Assembly (NCBI GenBank): GCA_903934295.1
Contig: CAIZNI010000011.1
Span: 33,056 to 97,055, forward strand
Source of the DNA: an uncultured beta proteobacterium
GTDB lineage: Bacteria; Pseudomonadota; Gammaproteobacteria; Burkholderiales; Burkholderiaceae_E
Length of the DNA: 64,000 nucleotides
Direction of reading: 5' to 3'
Each line of letters opens with the position of its first letter. Positions within the stretch are counted from its first letter, which is position 1. The position numbers and the translations under genes are program-made. Of the stretch, positions 35,003 through 43,671 are shown in pieces. The notes under the pieces are model-generated. The model was not told where the DNA came from. It did no database searches and saw nothing but the letters and a program-made list of their open reading frames with translations.

Positions 35003-35899
35003 ATGTCATCGCCGCCGGCGGGCGCCCAGGAGTTGCCCGAGCGTTCCCGCCTGTCGGCCTGGTCGCAGTACCTGGCGCCCAAGCGGGCGCTGACCGCGTT
35101 CGCCGGGTTCGTGGCGGGTGGCCGCTGGGGAGCGGTCACCACCGCGATCATCCGCCGCTTCGTGGCGCGCTATGGCGTCGACATGAACGAGGCGGTGCAG
35201 CCCGACATCGGCGCCTATCGCAGCTTCAACGACTTCTTCACCCGGGCGCTGCGCCCGCAGGTCCGCCCGCTCGCCGAGGCCGACCTGCTGTGCCCGGTCG
35301 ATGGCGCGATCAGCCAGTTCGGTGCGATCGACCGTGACCGCCTCTTCCAGGCCAAGGGCCATCGGTACACGCTCTCGGCACTGCTCGGTGGCGATGCGGC
35401 GCTGGCCGCGCCCTTCGCGGACGGCCATTTCGCCACGCTGTACCTGAGCCCGCGCGACTACCACCGCATCCACATGCCCTGCGCCGGACGGCTCACGCAG
35501 ATGATCCATGTCCCGGGCGATCTGTTCTCGGTGAATCCGGCGACCGCGCAGGCGGTGCCGGGTCTGTTCGCGCGCAACGAGCGGGTGGTGTGCGTGTTCG
35601 AGGGTGAGGCCGGCCCCTTCGTGATGGTGCTGGTGGGCGCGGCCATCGTGGGCAGCATGGCCACCGTCTGGCACGGGGTGGTGAATCCGCCGCGCCCGGG
35701 CCGCATCCGGCAGTGGCGCTACGGCGCCGAGACGCCGGTGGTGCTGGCGCGCGGCGCCGAGATGGGGCGATTCCTGCTGGGCTCGACGGTGGTGATGGTG
35801 CTGCCGCCCGGCCCGCTGCGCTTCAATCCGGACTGGGCGCCGGGCCGGTCGATCCGGATGGGCGAGGCGATGGCGCAGCGCGCGCCCTCGCGGGCCTGA
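35003..35899 (+). CDS. psd: Phosphatidylserine decarboxylase
   Basis: A 298-residue proenzyme. The self-cleavage site is LLGSTVVMVL near residue 258, where the Ser becomes the pyruvoyl cofactor of the alpha chain. RSFNDFFTRALRP (about 75) and LSPRDYHRIHMPCAG (about 150) with conserved His are further signatures, as is CPVDGAISQFG. It makes phosphatidylethanolamine from phosphatidylserine at the inner membrane. The start codon is 10 bases after glcB, so the two may be co-transcribed, an unusual but probably incidental pairing. Confidence 0.94.
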   Translation: MSSPPAGAQELPERSRLSAWSQYLAPKRALTAFAGFVAGGRWGAVTTAIIRRFVARYGVDMNEAVQPDIGAYRSFNDFFTRALRPQVRPLAEADLLCPVDGAISQFGAIDRDRLFQAKGHRYTLSALLGGDAALAAPFADGHFATLYLSPRDYHRIHMPCAGRLTQMIHVPGDLFSVNPATAQAVPGLFARNERVVCVFEGEAGPFVMVLVGAAIVGSMATVWHGVVNPPRPGRIRQWRYGAETPVVLARGAEMGRFLLGSTVVMVLPPGPLRFNPDWAPGRSIRMGEAMAQRAPSRA

Positions 35900-35923
35900 G
35901 CACCGCGGCTCGGCCGATGCGCA

Positions 35924-35944
35924 CGCCCCCGTTTGCCGGGGGCG
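35924..35944. terminator. GC-rich hairpin between convergent psd and enoyl-CoA hydratase genes
   Basis: CGCCCCCG and CGGGGGCG form a perfect eight-base-pair stem with loop TTTGC in the 58-base gap between convergent stops. It could serve both directions. No run of T follows, so it is not a textbook intrinsic terminator. Confidence 0.45.
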
Positions 35945-35957
35945 CGGCAACGCGGCC

Positions 35958-36731
35958 TTATTCGGATTTCCAGTTCGGCTTGCGCTTCTCGGAGAAGGCC
36001 TTGGGCCCTTCGATGAAGTCCTGGCTGTTGCGCATCCGGATCACCGCGTCGTAGTCGACCTTGTAGGCGGTGGCGACGTCGGCGATCGCCAGGCCTTGCA
36101 TGGCCGACTGCTTGGTGGCACGGATCGACATCGGCGAGCATTCCAGGATCTGGGCGGCCCATTTGCGCGCCTCGGTCACCGCCTCGCCTTCGGGCGCCAG
36201 CGCGGTGACGAAGCCCAGCTCATAGCCTTCCTGCGCCGACACATGACGACCGGTGAGCATCATGCCCATCGCGCGCTTCAGGCCGATGGTGCGCGGCAGC
36301 CGGTGCACGCCGCCGGCCAGTGCCGCCAGGCCCACCTTCGGCTCGGGCAGCGCGAATTTCGCATTGGCCGCGGCGATGATGATGTCGCACGCCAGCGCGA
36401 TCTCGAAGCCGCCGCCCATCGCCACGCCGTTGACCGCGGCGATGATCGGCTTGGTCAGGTTGTGGCGCGAGGTCAGACCGGCGAAACCGCTGGCAACGAA
36501 CCCGCGTTTGCCACCGCCGGCCTGGAACTTCAGGTCGTTGCCGGCGCTGAAGGCGCGCGGGCCGGCGCCGGTGACGATCGCCACCCACTGCTCGGGGTCG
36601 GCATCGAAATCATTCCAGACCTTTTCCAGTTCCAGATGCGCCGGGTAGTGCAGGGCGTTCATCACTTCCGGACGGTTCAGGGTGACGATGGTCAGGGGAC
36701 CTTCGCGTTCGACTTTGCAGAATTCGGGCAT
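35958..36731 (-). CDS. Enoyl-CoA hydratase/isomerase (crotonase) family protein
   Basis: A 257-residue enzyme. The start at 36731 has AGGAG upstream and gives MPEFCKVEREG; the track's longer form adds a non-homologous leader. The oxyanion hole residues are in FSAGNDLK (about 65) and GVAMGGGFEIALACD (about 100), and the active-site Glu is in FALPEPKVGL (about 130). These enzymes hydrate enoyl-CoA thioesters or do related chemistry in fatty or branched acid degradation. The C-terminal block FIEGPKAFSEKRKP is normal. Substrate is not assignable. Confidence 0.92.
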   Translation of the reverse strand: MPEFCKVEREGPLTIVTLNRPEVMNALHYPAHLELEKVWNDFDADPEQWVAIVTGAGPRAFSAGNDLKFQAGGGKRGFVASGFAGLTSRHNLTKPIIAAVNGVAMGGGFEIALACDIIIAAANAKFALPEPKVGLAALAGGVHRLPRTIGLKRAMGMMLTGRHVSAQEGYELGFVTALAPEGEAVTEARKWAAQILECSPMSIRATKQSAMQGLAIADVATAYKVDYDAVIRMRNSQDFIEGPKAFSEKRKPNWKSE

Positions 36732-36878
36732 GAGCGTGCTCCTGTGGGGTGGATGCGGGAAGGGGATGGTCAAAGTTTAGTCGCGAAAGCGGGGCGTGGC
36801 CGCGGCGCGCGGGGGCGACGGCTCTGTGCGTTCCGAATCGGCGCGCTGCGATTCCGGAAAGCACGCCGCGGCCCGGCG

Positions 36879-38174
36879 TCAGGGCGCCGCCGGCGCGAAG
36901 AACCGGCAGTTCGCCAGCCGCCGTTCGATCTCGGCCTGCACCTGCGCGTAGGCCGCATTGTCGCGGGCCCGGAACCGGCGCTGGAATTCGGGCGCCTGCA
37001 GGCCTTCGGGCAATTGGTCGATGGCGGGCATCAGGTCCGATTCGAGCGACAGCGCCGCGACCCTGGCCTGCCAGCCCAGCGGGTTGGCCAGGGCGGCCTC
37101 GCCCAGTCGAACCCCCGCCCGGTCGGCGGCCAGGTCGGCGAACGAGAAACCGGAGCCGCCGCGCGAGTCGAGCACCTCCTTGAAGACGCCGATCACGTCG
37201 GCGGTTCGGCTGTCCGCTTCCATCGCCAGCACTGCTGAGACGAGCAGGTGCTGGGCCAGGTCGGTGCGATCGAGCAGCGTGACCGGACCGGGCCGCCCGC
37301 CCGTCGGCGGGGTGCCGATGAGGCGCCAGATCAGGTCGGTGCGCCCGGTCACGTGAATCGCCAGCGCGATCAGCGCAGCCCGGTTCTCGGCCCGCGGATC
37401 GCCATTGGCACGGCTTCGCACGGCGGCCTGGGCCACCAGTTCACGCAGCATCGGTACCATTGGCTTGACCACCGGCGGGCGCAGCGCGCCCAGGCGGGCG
37501 GCCTCGCGCAGGTAATGGGCGATGCGCTCGCGTTCGGCGGGCGGCAGCAGCAGGTCGCGTCCGCGCGCTTCCAGCCGCCAGGCCAGATCCGGGCGTGCCA
37601 CGAAGCGCAGGCTGATCGCCTGCGGGGTGATCGTCCAGTCGCTGGTGGTCGCCAGCAGTTCGCGCAGCGTCAGCACCAGTGCCGGCTGCATCGCCCGGGT
37701 CTCCAGCAGTGCCAGCGCCGCTCGCACCAGCCAGGCCGGCAGCGCGATCCGGCCGATGCGCGCGCCGGCCAGCGACGGCGCACCGCTGTCCGCACTCAGT
37801 TCGAGCGACACCGTCATCTGCCGGCCCAACGGCCCGGCCGGCACCGCGATCCCCACCCGCAGCCAAGCCGACCCGTCGAGCAACTCGACGCGGGCGCTGG
37901 TGATCGCCGGGTGGCGCAGCCGGATCAGCAAGTGATGCAGCGCCAGGTCAAGATCGCGTCGCGCCAGCGTCAGCTGCCGCGTCTGCCCGGCACGCAACCA
38001 CCGGGGGTCGTTGTCGCGGACGATGCGCCGGACCCGATCCAGGTCCTCGACGGTGAGGGGCGACAGCGCGCCGGGCGGCGGCCCGCGCTCCAGCGCCAGG
38101 GCCACCAGCAGCACGCCGAGCACCGCAAGGAGCGCGATCACCGCGAGCAGGCCCATCAGCAGGCGTCCTCTCAT
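36879..38174 (-). CDS. Membrane-anchored protein of unknown function
   Basis: A 431-residue protein with a single N-terminal transmembrane helix (LLMGLLAVIALLAVLGVLLVALAL, residues 5-28) and an otherwise soluble, Leu/Ala/Arg-rich body, probably periplasmic. I do not recognise a named family with confidence. Segments such as DLDRVRRIVRDNDPRWLRAGQ and FSFADLAADRAGVRLGEAALANP suggest a helical fold; it resembles uncharacterised conserved proteins of beta- and gammaproteobacteria. The C-terminus ends with ERRLANCRFFAPAAP. It is divergent from the channel gene. Confidence 0.65.
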   Translation of the reverse strand: MRGRLLMGLLAVIALLAVLGVLLVALALERGPPPGALSPLTVEDLDRVRRIVRDNDPRWLRAGQTRQLTLARRDLDLALHHLLIRLRHPAITSARVELLDGSAWLRVGIAVPAGPLGRQMTVSLELSADSGAPSLAGARIGRIALPAWLVRAALALLETRAMQPALVLTLRELLATTSDWTITPQAISLRFVARPDLAWRLEARGRDLLLPPAERERIAHYLREAARLGALRPPVVKPMVPMLRELVAQAAVRSRANGDPRAENRAALIALAIHVTGRTDLIWRLIGTPPTGGRPGPVTLLDRTDLAQHLLVSAVLAMEADSRTADVIGVFKEVLDSRGGSGFSFADLAADRAGVRLGEAALANPLGWQARVAALSLESDLMPAIDQLPEGLQAPEFQRRFRARDNAAYAQVQAEIERRLANCRFFAPAAP

Positions 38175-38260
38175 GACCCACCGGCTGGCAGGGCGCGCGG
38201 GTTGACCCCGGTGGCGCTCGCCGCCGATACTGCGACGCCCCGCTTCATGGTGCCCGCCCC

Positions 38261-39178
38261 ATGGCCGATCCGCTGCCCGCTCCCCGCCGCCCCAAGGCGT
38301 CAGCCATTTCGAGTGCGCCGGCCGTGCGCTTCGGCCGTCCCCCGGCGGGCTGGCGCCTGCGGCTGTACACCATCATTTTCGAGGCCGACACCCGGGCCGG
38401 GCGCGCCTTCGATGTCACCGTGATCTGGCTGATCCTGGCCAGCATCGCGGTGGTGGTGCTCGACAGCATGGCGCCGATACGGGCCCGCGCCGGGGCCTGG
38501 CTCAATGCTTTCGAATGGGCGTTCACCCTGCTGTTCACCCTGGAGTACATCGCCCGGCTCGTTTGCGTGCGTCATCCGCTGCGGTATGCGCTGAGCGTCT
38601 ACGGCCTGATCGACCTGCTGGCCCTGCTGCCCACCTATCTGGCCGTCATGGTGCCCGAACTTCACGCGCTGATCGATGTGCGCGTGCTGCGGCTGCTGCG
38701 GGTTTTTCGCATCCTCAAACTGGGCGCGTACGTGGCCGAGTTCGGGGCGATGGGACGGGCGCTGGCGGCCTCGCGGCGCAAGATCCTCGTCTTCCTCGCC
38801 TTCGTGATGATGGTGGTGCTGGTCATGGGCACGCTGATGTACGTGGTCGAAGGCCCGGAGCACGGTTTCACCAGCATTCCGGTCGGCGTGTACTGGGCGA
38901 TCACCACCATGACCACCGTCGGTTTCGGCGACATCACGCCCAAGACTGACCTGGGGCGGCTGCTGGCCTCGCTGATGATGCTGCTGGGTTGGGGCACGCT
39001 GGCGGTGCCCACCGGCATCGTCAGTGCCGAATTCGCGTCGCTCAAGACGCCGCGCGAGACCACCACCCGCACCTGCCATGAATGCCTGAGCGAGGGCCAT
39101 GCCACCGACGCCCGCTTCTGCCGCGACTGCGGAGCCGAATTGCCGGCCTACTATGCGGATCTGCCGCCGTCGCGCTAG
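38261..39178 (+). CDS. Voltage-gated-type potassium channel with C-terminal zinc ribbon
   Basis: A 305-residue six-helix channel. S4 is DVRVLRLLRVFRILKLG with regular Arg spacing, and the pore filter is TTMTTVGFGDITP, the potassium signature with F instead of the common Y. S1 lies at about residues 48-70. The extra C-terminal segment TCHECLSEGHATDARFCRDCGAEL contains two CxxC pairs, a zinc-ribbon-like module not present in classical KvAP-type channels and probably cytoplasmic. It may bind Zn or sense redox state. No signal peptide; inner-membrane location. Confidence 0.9.
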   Translation: MADPLPAPRRPKASAISSAPAVRFGRPPAGWRLRLYTIIFEADTRAGRAFDVTVIWLILASIAVVVLDSMAPIRARAGAWLNAFEWAFTLLFTLEYIARLVCVRHPLRYALSVYGLIDLLALLPTYLAVMVPELHALIDVRVLRLLRVFRILKLGAYVAEFGAMGRALAASRRKILVFLAFVMMVVLVMGTLMYVVEGPEHGFTSIPVGVYWAITTMTTVGFGDITPKTDLGRLLASLMMLLGWGTLAVPTGIVSAEFASLKTPRETTTRTCHECLSEGHATDARFCRDCGAELPAYYADLPPSR

Positions 39179-39237
39179 ACCACCCGGTACCCGGCTGCGC
39201 CGTGCTGACGCGAATGGGATCGGCCCGCGTGCCGTGC

Positions 39238-40215
39238 TCAGTCGATCTTGGCGCCTGAGCTGCGGATCACCGTTGCATAACGGCGCATCTCGGCGTCCAG
39301 GTGGGCGGCGAACTGCTCGGGCGTGCTGCCCACCGGTTCGACCCCCTGCGCCAGCAGGCGGTCGCGCACCTCGGGTGAATTCAGCGCGCGCGACACTTCG
39401 GCACTGATCCGGGCCACGATCTCGCGCGGCGTGCCCGCCGGCGCAACCAGTCCGAGCCAGGTGTTGCCGTTGAAACCGGGCAGCCCCGACTCGGTGATGG
39501 TCGGCACGTCGGGCAGGGCCGGCGCGCGGTTCACGCCGGCGATCCCGATCGCGCGCAGCCGGCCGGATTTCAGGTGCGGCAGCGCCGAGAGCACATCGAC
39601 GAACATCATCGAGATGTTGCCGGCCAGCACATCGGTGAGCGCCGGGGCGCTGCCCTTGTAGGGGATGTGCGTGATGTCGATGCCCGCCATCGAACGGAAG
39701 ATCTCGCCCGACAGGTGATTGGACTGGCCGTTACCCGCCGAGCCGAAGGTGAGCGTGGCGGGCCGGGCGCGGGCCAGCGCGATCAGTTCGCGCACCGAGC
39801 TCGCGGGCACCGACGGGTGCGCCACCAGGATGTTGGTGAGATTGACGGTGTGCGACACCGCGATCAGGTCGCGGACCGTGTCGTAGGGCATCTTCGGATA
39901 AAGCCCCGGGTTGATCGCGTGGCTGGTGGCCACCTTGCCGATGGTGTAGCCGTCGCCGGCGGCCTTGACGACCAGTTCGGTCCCCAGGATGCCGCCCGCG
40001 CCCGCCCGGTTCTCCACCACCACCGGCTGGCCCATGGACTCGCCGATCCGGGTGGCGACGATGCGCCCGACGGTGTCGAGGATGCCGCCGGGGGCGGACG
40101 CGACCACCATCCGGATCGGCCGGTTCGGGTAGGGCGCTGCGGTCTGCGCGAGGATCGGGCTCGTCAGCAGGCACAACGCCAGGGCGGCGGTGATCCGGAT
40201 CCGGTGCTTGGGCAT
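39238..40215 (-). CDS. Bug/TctC-family tripartite tricarboxylate transporter substrate-binding protein
   Basis: A 325-residue periplasmic receptor starting at 40215 (MPKHRIRITAALALCLL), with a signal cleaved near ILAQ (about residue 24). Family blocks are YPNRPIRMVVASAPGGILDTVGR, QPVVVENRAGAGGILGTELV, HIPYKGSAPALTDVLAG and SGLPGFNGNTWLGLVAPAGTP. These receptors are massively expanded in Burkholderiales and bind carboxylates or other small acids. No TctA/TctB membrane genes adjoin it. It diverges from the acyl-CoA dehydrogenase gene, with starts 63 bases apart, suggesting shared regulation. Confidence 0.93.
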   Translation of the reverse strand: MPKHRIRITAALALCLLTSPILAQTAAPYPNRPIRMVVASAPGGILDTVGRIVATRIGESMGQPVVVENRAGAGGILGTELVVKAAGDGYTIGKVATSHAINPGLYPKMPYDTVRDLIAVSHTVNLTNILVAHPSVPASSVRELIALARARPATLTFGSAGNGQSNHLSGEIFRSMAGIDITHIPYKGSAPALTDVLAGNISMMFVDVLSALPHLKSGRLRAIGIAGVNRAPALPDVPTITESGLPGFNGNTWLGLVAPAGTPREIVARISAEVSRALNSPEVRDRLLAQGVEPVGSTPEQFAAHLDAEMRRYATVIRSSGAKID

Positions 40216-40278
40216 CGTGGGTCCTCGGTTGGGTCGATTAAGATGGACTTTGATTCTAGTCAGAAAAAAGAGCCCTCC

Positions 40279-41445
40279 ATGACCCTGAGCAGCGACGCGG
40301 CCCGCCCGCGTCCGGTGAACTCCGTCGACCGTACCGCTTTCCGCGACATGTGCCGGGCATTCGCCCGCCGCGAGATCGAACCGCGCTGGCGCGAGGCCGA
40401 CCGCGAGCGGCGATTCCCGCGCGAGTTCTACGTCGCCGCGGCCCGCGCCGGGCTGATCGGGATCACCGCCGACGAGTCGGTGGGCGGTGCCGGTCTGGGC
40501 AGCTATGAGGAGGCGATCGCGATGGAGGAAATGTCGCGGATCAATCCCAATCTCGCGGTGGCGGTGCTGGTGCAGAACGTGGCCGGCTCGCTGCTCTACG
40601 AGCACGGCACCGCCGAGCAGCGTGAGATCGCCCGGCGCACCGTCGCCGGCGAATGCATGGTCGCCATCACCGTCACCGAGCCCGAGGCCGGCAACGATGT
40701 CCAGAACGTGCGCACCACCGCCACCCGGGTGGGCGATGAGTGGGTGCTCGACGGCCTGAAGTCCTTCATCACCCTGGGCGGCGAAGCGGATGTGCTGGTC
40801 ACCCTCGCGCAGACCGAGCCGGGATCGGGGCGCGAGGGCATGCGTTTCTTTGCGGTCGACCGCCACAGCCCGGGCGTGACCGCCACCCAGATCGATGCCT
40901 ATGTGAACCGTCCCGCGCCGACCTACCGGATCGCCTTCGATCAGGTCCGGGTGCCCGAGTCGCGGCGCCTGCCCGCGGGCTTTCGCGAGATCATGGCCGG
41001 CTTCAACCGCGAGCGCATCATGGTCGCGGCGCGCTGGCTGGGCCACATGCACCATGCGCTCGAATGGGCGATCGAGTACGCCCGTGTTCGCCATCAGTTC
41101 GGCCGGCCGATCGGCGCCAATCAGTCGATCGCCTTCCAGCTGGCGCAATGCCATGTCGACGTCGAGGCCGCCCGCCACCTCACCTATCACGCCGCCGAGC
41201 GCTGGGACAGCGGCGCGCCCCTGCGCGACGTGATTCTCGATGTGTCCTCGGCCAAGCTGTTCGCGACCCAGGCGGTGGTGCGCGTCACCCAGGCGGCGCT
41301 GCATGTGGGCGGTGGCTGGGGGCTGACCGAAGAGCTGCCCGCGATGCGGATGGCGCTCGACGCGCTGGTGGCGCCGGTGACGGTGGGCAGCTACGAGATC
41401 CAGCTGCGCGCGATCGCGCGCGAGATCGGTCTGCCGGTGGAGTAG
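40279..41445 (+). CDS. Acyl-CoA dehydrogenase
   Basis: A 388-residue enzyme. The start chosen is 40279, after AAAGAG; an in-frame ATG at 40243 is possible and would add 12 residues. Motifs: ITVTEPEAGNDVQNVRTTA, GLKSFITLGGEADVLV, RHQFGRPIGANQSIAFQLAQ and VTVGSYEIQLRAIAREIG. It is a complete four-helix/beta/four-helix protein. It lies opposite the Bug receptor gene, and the pair may serve uptake and activation of the same acid. Substrate unknown. Confidence 0.9.
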   Translation: MTLSSDAARPRPVNSVDRTAFRDMCRAFARREIEPRWREADRERRFPREFYVAAARAGLIGITADESVGGAGLGSYEEAIAMEEMSRINPNLAVAVLVQNVAGSLLYEHGTAEQREIARRTVAGECMVAITVTEPEAGNDVQNVRTTATRVGDEWVLDGLKSFITLGGEADVLVTLAQTEPGSGREGMRFFAVDRHSPGVTATQIDAYVNRPAPTYRIAFDQVRVPESRRLPAGFREIMAGFNRERIMVAARWLGHMHHALEWAIEYARVRHQFGRPIGANQSIAFQLAQCHVDVEAARHLTYHAAERWDSGAPLRDVILDVSSAKLFATQAVVRVTQAALHVGGGWGLTEELPAMRMALDALVAPVTVGSYEIQLRAIAREIGLPVE

Positions 41446-41479
41446 GCCGACGGCCTGCCGGTGGCGCGGCCCCCGCGCC

Positions 41480-42367
41480 TCAGCCGGCGGCGGCCTCGCC
41501 CGATCCGGGCGGCGTCACCGCGAACTCCCACGCGTTGCCACGCGACACGATCCAGCCGCCGGTGGGGGCGGCGAAATGGGTGCCCAGCACCAGCACCGGT
41601 TGATCGGCGTGGCGTGACAGGAACTCGCGCCGGGTGAGGCGTGCCGCCTCGGCATCGCTGTCGAAGTTGTTGCGCATGTCGGGTTCGGTGCACTGGAGCG
41701 GGTGGTGCATCAGGTCGCCGGTGATCACCGCGCGCTGACCGCACGACTCGATGCGCACGCTGACGTGGCCTGGCGTGTGGCCGGGCGTGGGCTCCAGCCA
41801 GACCTCGTCGGTGAGCCGGTGATCCATCTCGACCAGGTCCGACAGCCCGGCGTCGACGATCGGGCGCACCGAGTCGGCGACGATGTCGTCGGCGCCTTCG
41901 GCCAGTGGTTCAGCCGACCAGTGATCCCACTCGATGCGACCGAACAGGTAGCGCGCGTTCGGAAAGGTCGGCACCCACTGGCCATCGACCAGGCGCGTGT
42001 TCCAGCCGACATGGTCGACGTGCAGGTGGGTGCAGATCACGGTGTCGATCGACTCGGCGGGCACGCCCGCCTGGGCCAGGCGCTCCAGGAACGGCGTCTG
42101 CAGCCGGTTCCAGCCCTTCACCCGACGCGACTTGTCGTTGCCCACGCAGGTGTCGACGATGATCCGGCGGCCCTGCGACTCGATGATGAAGGCGTGCACC
42201 GAGGCATAGAGCTTGCCCTCCTCGGTGGCGAAGTGGGGCTTGAGCCATTCGTAGCGGCGCACGAACTCCGGGTTCGCCACCGGGAACAGGAACAGACCCG
42301 AACTGGGCACGCCGTCGGATTCCACCACCTTGGTGATGCGCACATCACCGATCTGCCAGGTTTTCAT
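41480..42367 (-). CDS. MBL-fold metallo-hydrolase
   Basis: A 295-residue enzyme with THLHVDHVGWN (about residue 113), the HxHxDH zinc motif. Further ligands are in EPTPGHTPGHVSV and AVITGDLMHHPLQ. The start at 42367 follows AAGGG. Family members include lactonases and thioester or ester hydrolases; the resemblance to quorum-quenching lactonases is only at fold level. It is the last gene of the unit containing two acyl-CoA dehydrogenases, a thiolase and a DUF35 protein. Confidence 0.88.
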   Translation of the reverse strand: MKTWQIGDVRITKVVESDGVPSSGLFLFPVANPEFVRRYEWLKPHFATEEGKLYASVHAFIIESQGRRIIVDTCVGNDKSRRVKGWNRLQTPFLERLAQAGVPAESIDTVICTHLHVDHVGWNTRLVDGQWVPTFPNARYLFGRIEWDHWSAEPLAEGADDIVADSVRPIVDAGLSDLVEMDHRLTDEVWLEPTPGHTPGHVSVRIESCGQRAVITGDLMHHPLQCTEPDMRNNFDSDAEAARLTRREFLSRHADQPVLVLGTHFAAPTGGWIVSRGNAWEFAVTPPGSGEAAAG

Positions 42368-42401
42368 GTCGATGCCCTTGCGGGGGGATGAAAAGGAAAC
42401 G

Positions 42402-43643
42402 TCAGCCCTTGGCGCCGCCCTGGGGCAGTTGCGAGAACGGCAGTGTCTTGTCGACCCGCACATCGCCGGGCAGCCCCAGCACCCGCTCGGCGATGATGTT
42501 GCGCAGGATCTCGTCGGTGCCGCCGGCGATGCGCATGCCCGGCGCATAGAGCAGCGCTTCCTGGAACCAGGCCTGCATCGGCGCCAGCTCCGGGTCCATG
42601 ATGGCGCCCGACTGGCCGAGCAGATCGATCCCGAAGGACGCGATCTCCTGCAGCTTGTTGGCGCTGATCACCTTGGCGATCGAGGCCTCGGGACCGGGCG
42701 TCTGGCCGCGCGACAGCGCGGTCATGCTGCGAAACCGGGTGAACTTCAGGCCCTGGGTCTTCACATACCAGTCGGCCAGCCGCTCGCGCACCGCTGGATT
42801 CGACAGCGCGGGCTCGCCGTCGATGTCGAGCGCGCGCACCAGCTTCAGGATGTCGGCACTGTCGGGGCCGGGCGCCTCGCCCACCGCCAGTCGCTCGTTC
42901 ATCAGTGTGGTGATCGAGACCTTCCAGCCGGCGCCCACCGCGCCCAGGCGCTGCGCGTCGGGGATGCGGACATTGGTGAAGAAGACCTCGTTGAAGTTCG
43001 AGGTGCCCGAGATCTGCTTGATGCGGCGAACCTCGACGCCGGGCGACTTCATGTCCAGGAAGAACATGGTCAGGCCGGCGTGCTTGGGGGCATTCGGGTC
43101 GGTGCGGGTGAGCAGGATGCCGAAGTCGCAGTAGTGCGCCCCCGAGGTCCAGATCTTCTGGCCGTTGATGACCCAGTCGTCGCCGTCGCGTTCGGCGCGG
43201 GTGCGCAGTCCGGCCACATCGGAGCCGGCCGAGGGCTCGGAGAACAGCTGGCACCAGATTTCTTCGCCACGCAGCGCCGGGCGCACATGGCGCTCGAGCT
43301 GATCGGGCTTGCCGTAGGTCATCAGGGTCGGGATGCACATCCCCAGGCCGATGTCGAAGTAGCCCTTGGAGACGTTGTAGTTGGCCTCCTCCTGGCTGTA
43401 GATGACCTGCTGGATCGGTGTGCCACCGCGCCCGCCCCACTGCGGATCCCAGGTGATGCCGGCAAAGCCCGCGGCGGCCTTTTTCGCCTGCCAGGCCTTG
43501 CCGCGCGCCAGGGCCTCGGGGCCTTCGTTGTAGCGGCTGCGTCCCGCGGGTTCGTCCTCGGACTTGCGGCTGGCGTTGGCGTCGAGGAAGGCGCGCACTT
43601 CGGCGCGAAAGAGGGCTTCTTCGGGGGTGTCGTTGAAATCCAT
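42402..43643 (-). CDS. Acyl-CoA dehydrogenase, catalytic subunit type
   Basis: A 413-residue enzyme starting at ATG 43643 (MDFNDTPEEALFRAEVRAF). It has FSEPSAGSDVAGLRTRAE and NGQKIWTSGAHY, and the C-terminal GGTDEILRNIIAERVLGLP. The track ORF to 44069 belongs to another frame of the partner subunit. It is followed upstream by a shorter acyl-CoA dehydrogenase gene, 28 bases apart; the pair resembles alpha2beta2 heteromers of side-chain catabolism. Substrate unknown. Confidence 0.9.
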   Translation of the reverse strand: MDFNDTPEEALFRAEVRAFLDANASRKSEDEPAGRSRYNEGPEALARGKAWQAKKAAAGFAGITWDPQWGGRGGTPIQQVIYSQEEANYNVSKGYFDIGLGMCIPTLMTYGKPDQLERHVRPALRGEEIWCQLFSEPSAGSDVAGLRTRAERDGDDWVINGQKIWTSGAHYCDFGILLTRTDPNAPKHAGLTMFFLDMKSPGVEVRRIKQISGTSNFNEVFFTNVRIPDAQRLGAVGAGWKVSITTLMNERLAVGEAPGPDSADILKLVRALDIDGEPALSNPAVRERLADWYVKTQGLKFTRFRSMTALSRGQTPGPEASIAKVISANKLQEIASFGIDLLGQSGAIMDPELAPMQAWFQEALLYAPGMRIAGGTDEILRNIIAERVLGLPGDVRVDKTLPFSQLPQGGAKG

Positions 43644-43671
43644 GATCGGTTTCCTTGGTCGGGCCCGCGGG

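Noticed and set aside
39574-40278. N-terminal extension of the acyl-CoA dehydrogenase ORF
   Set aside because: It overlaps the signal-peptide end of the Bug receptor on the other strand and has no similarity to the family.
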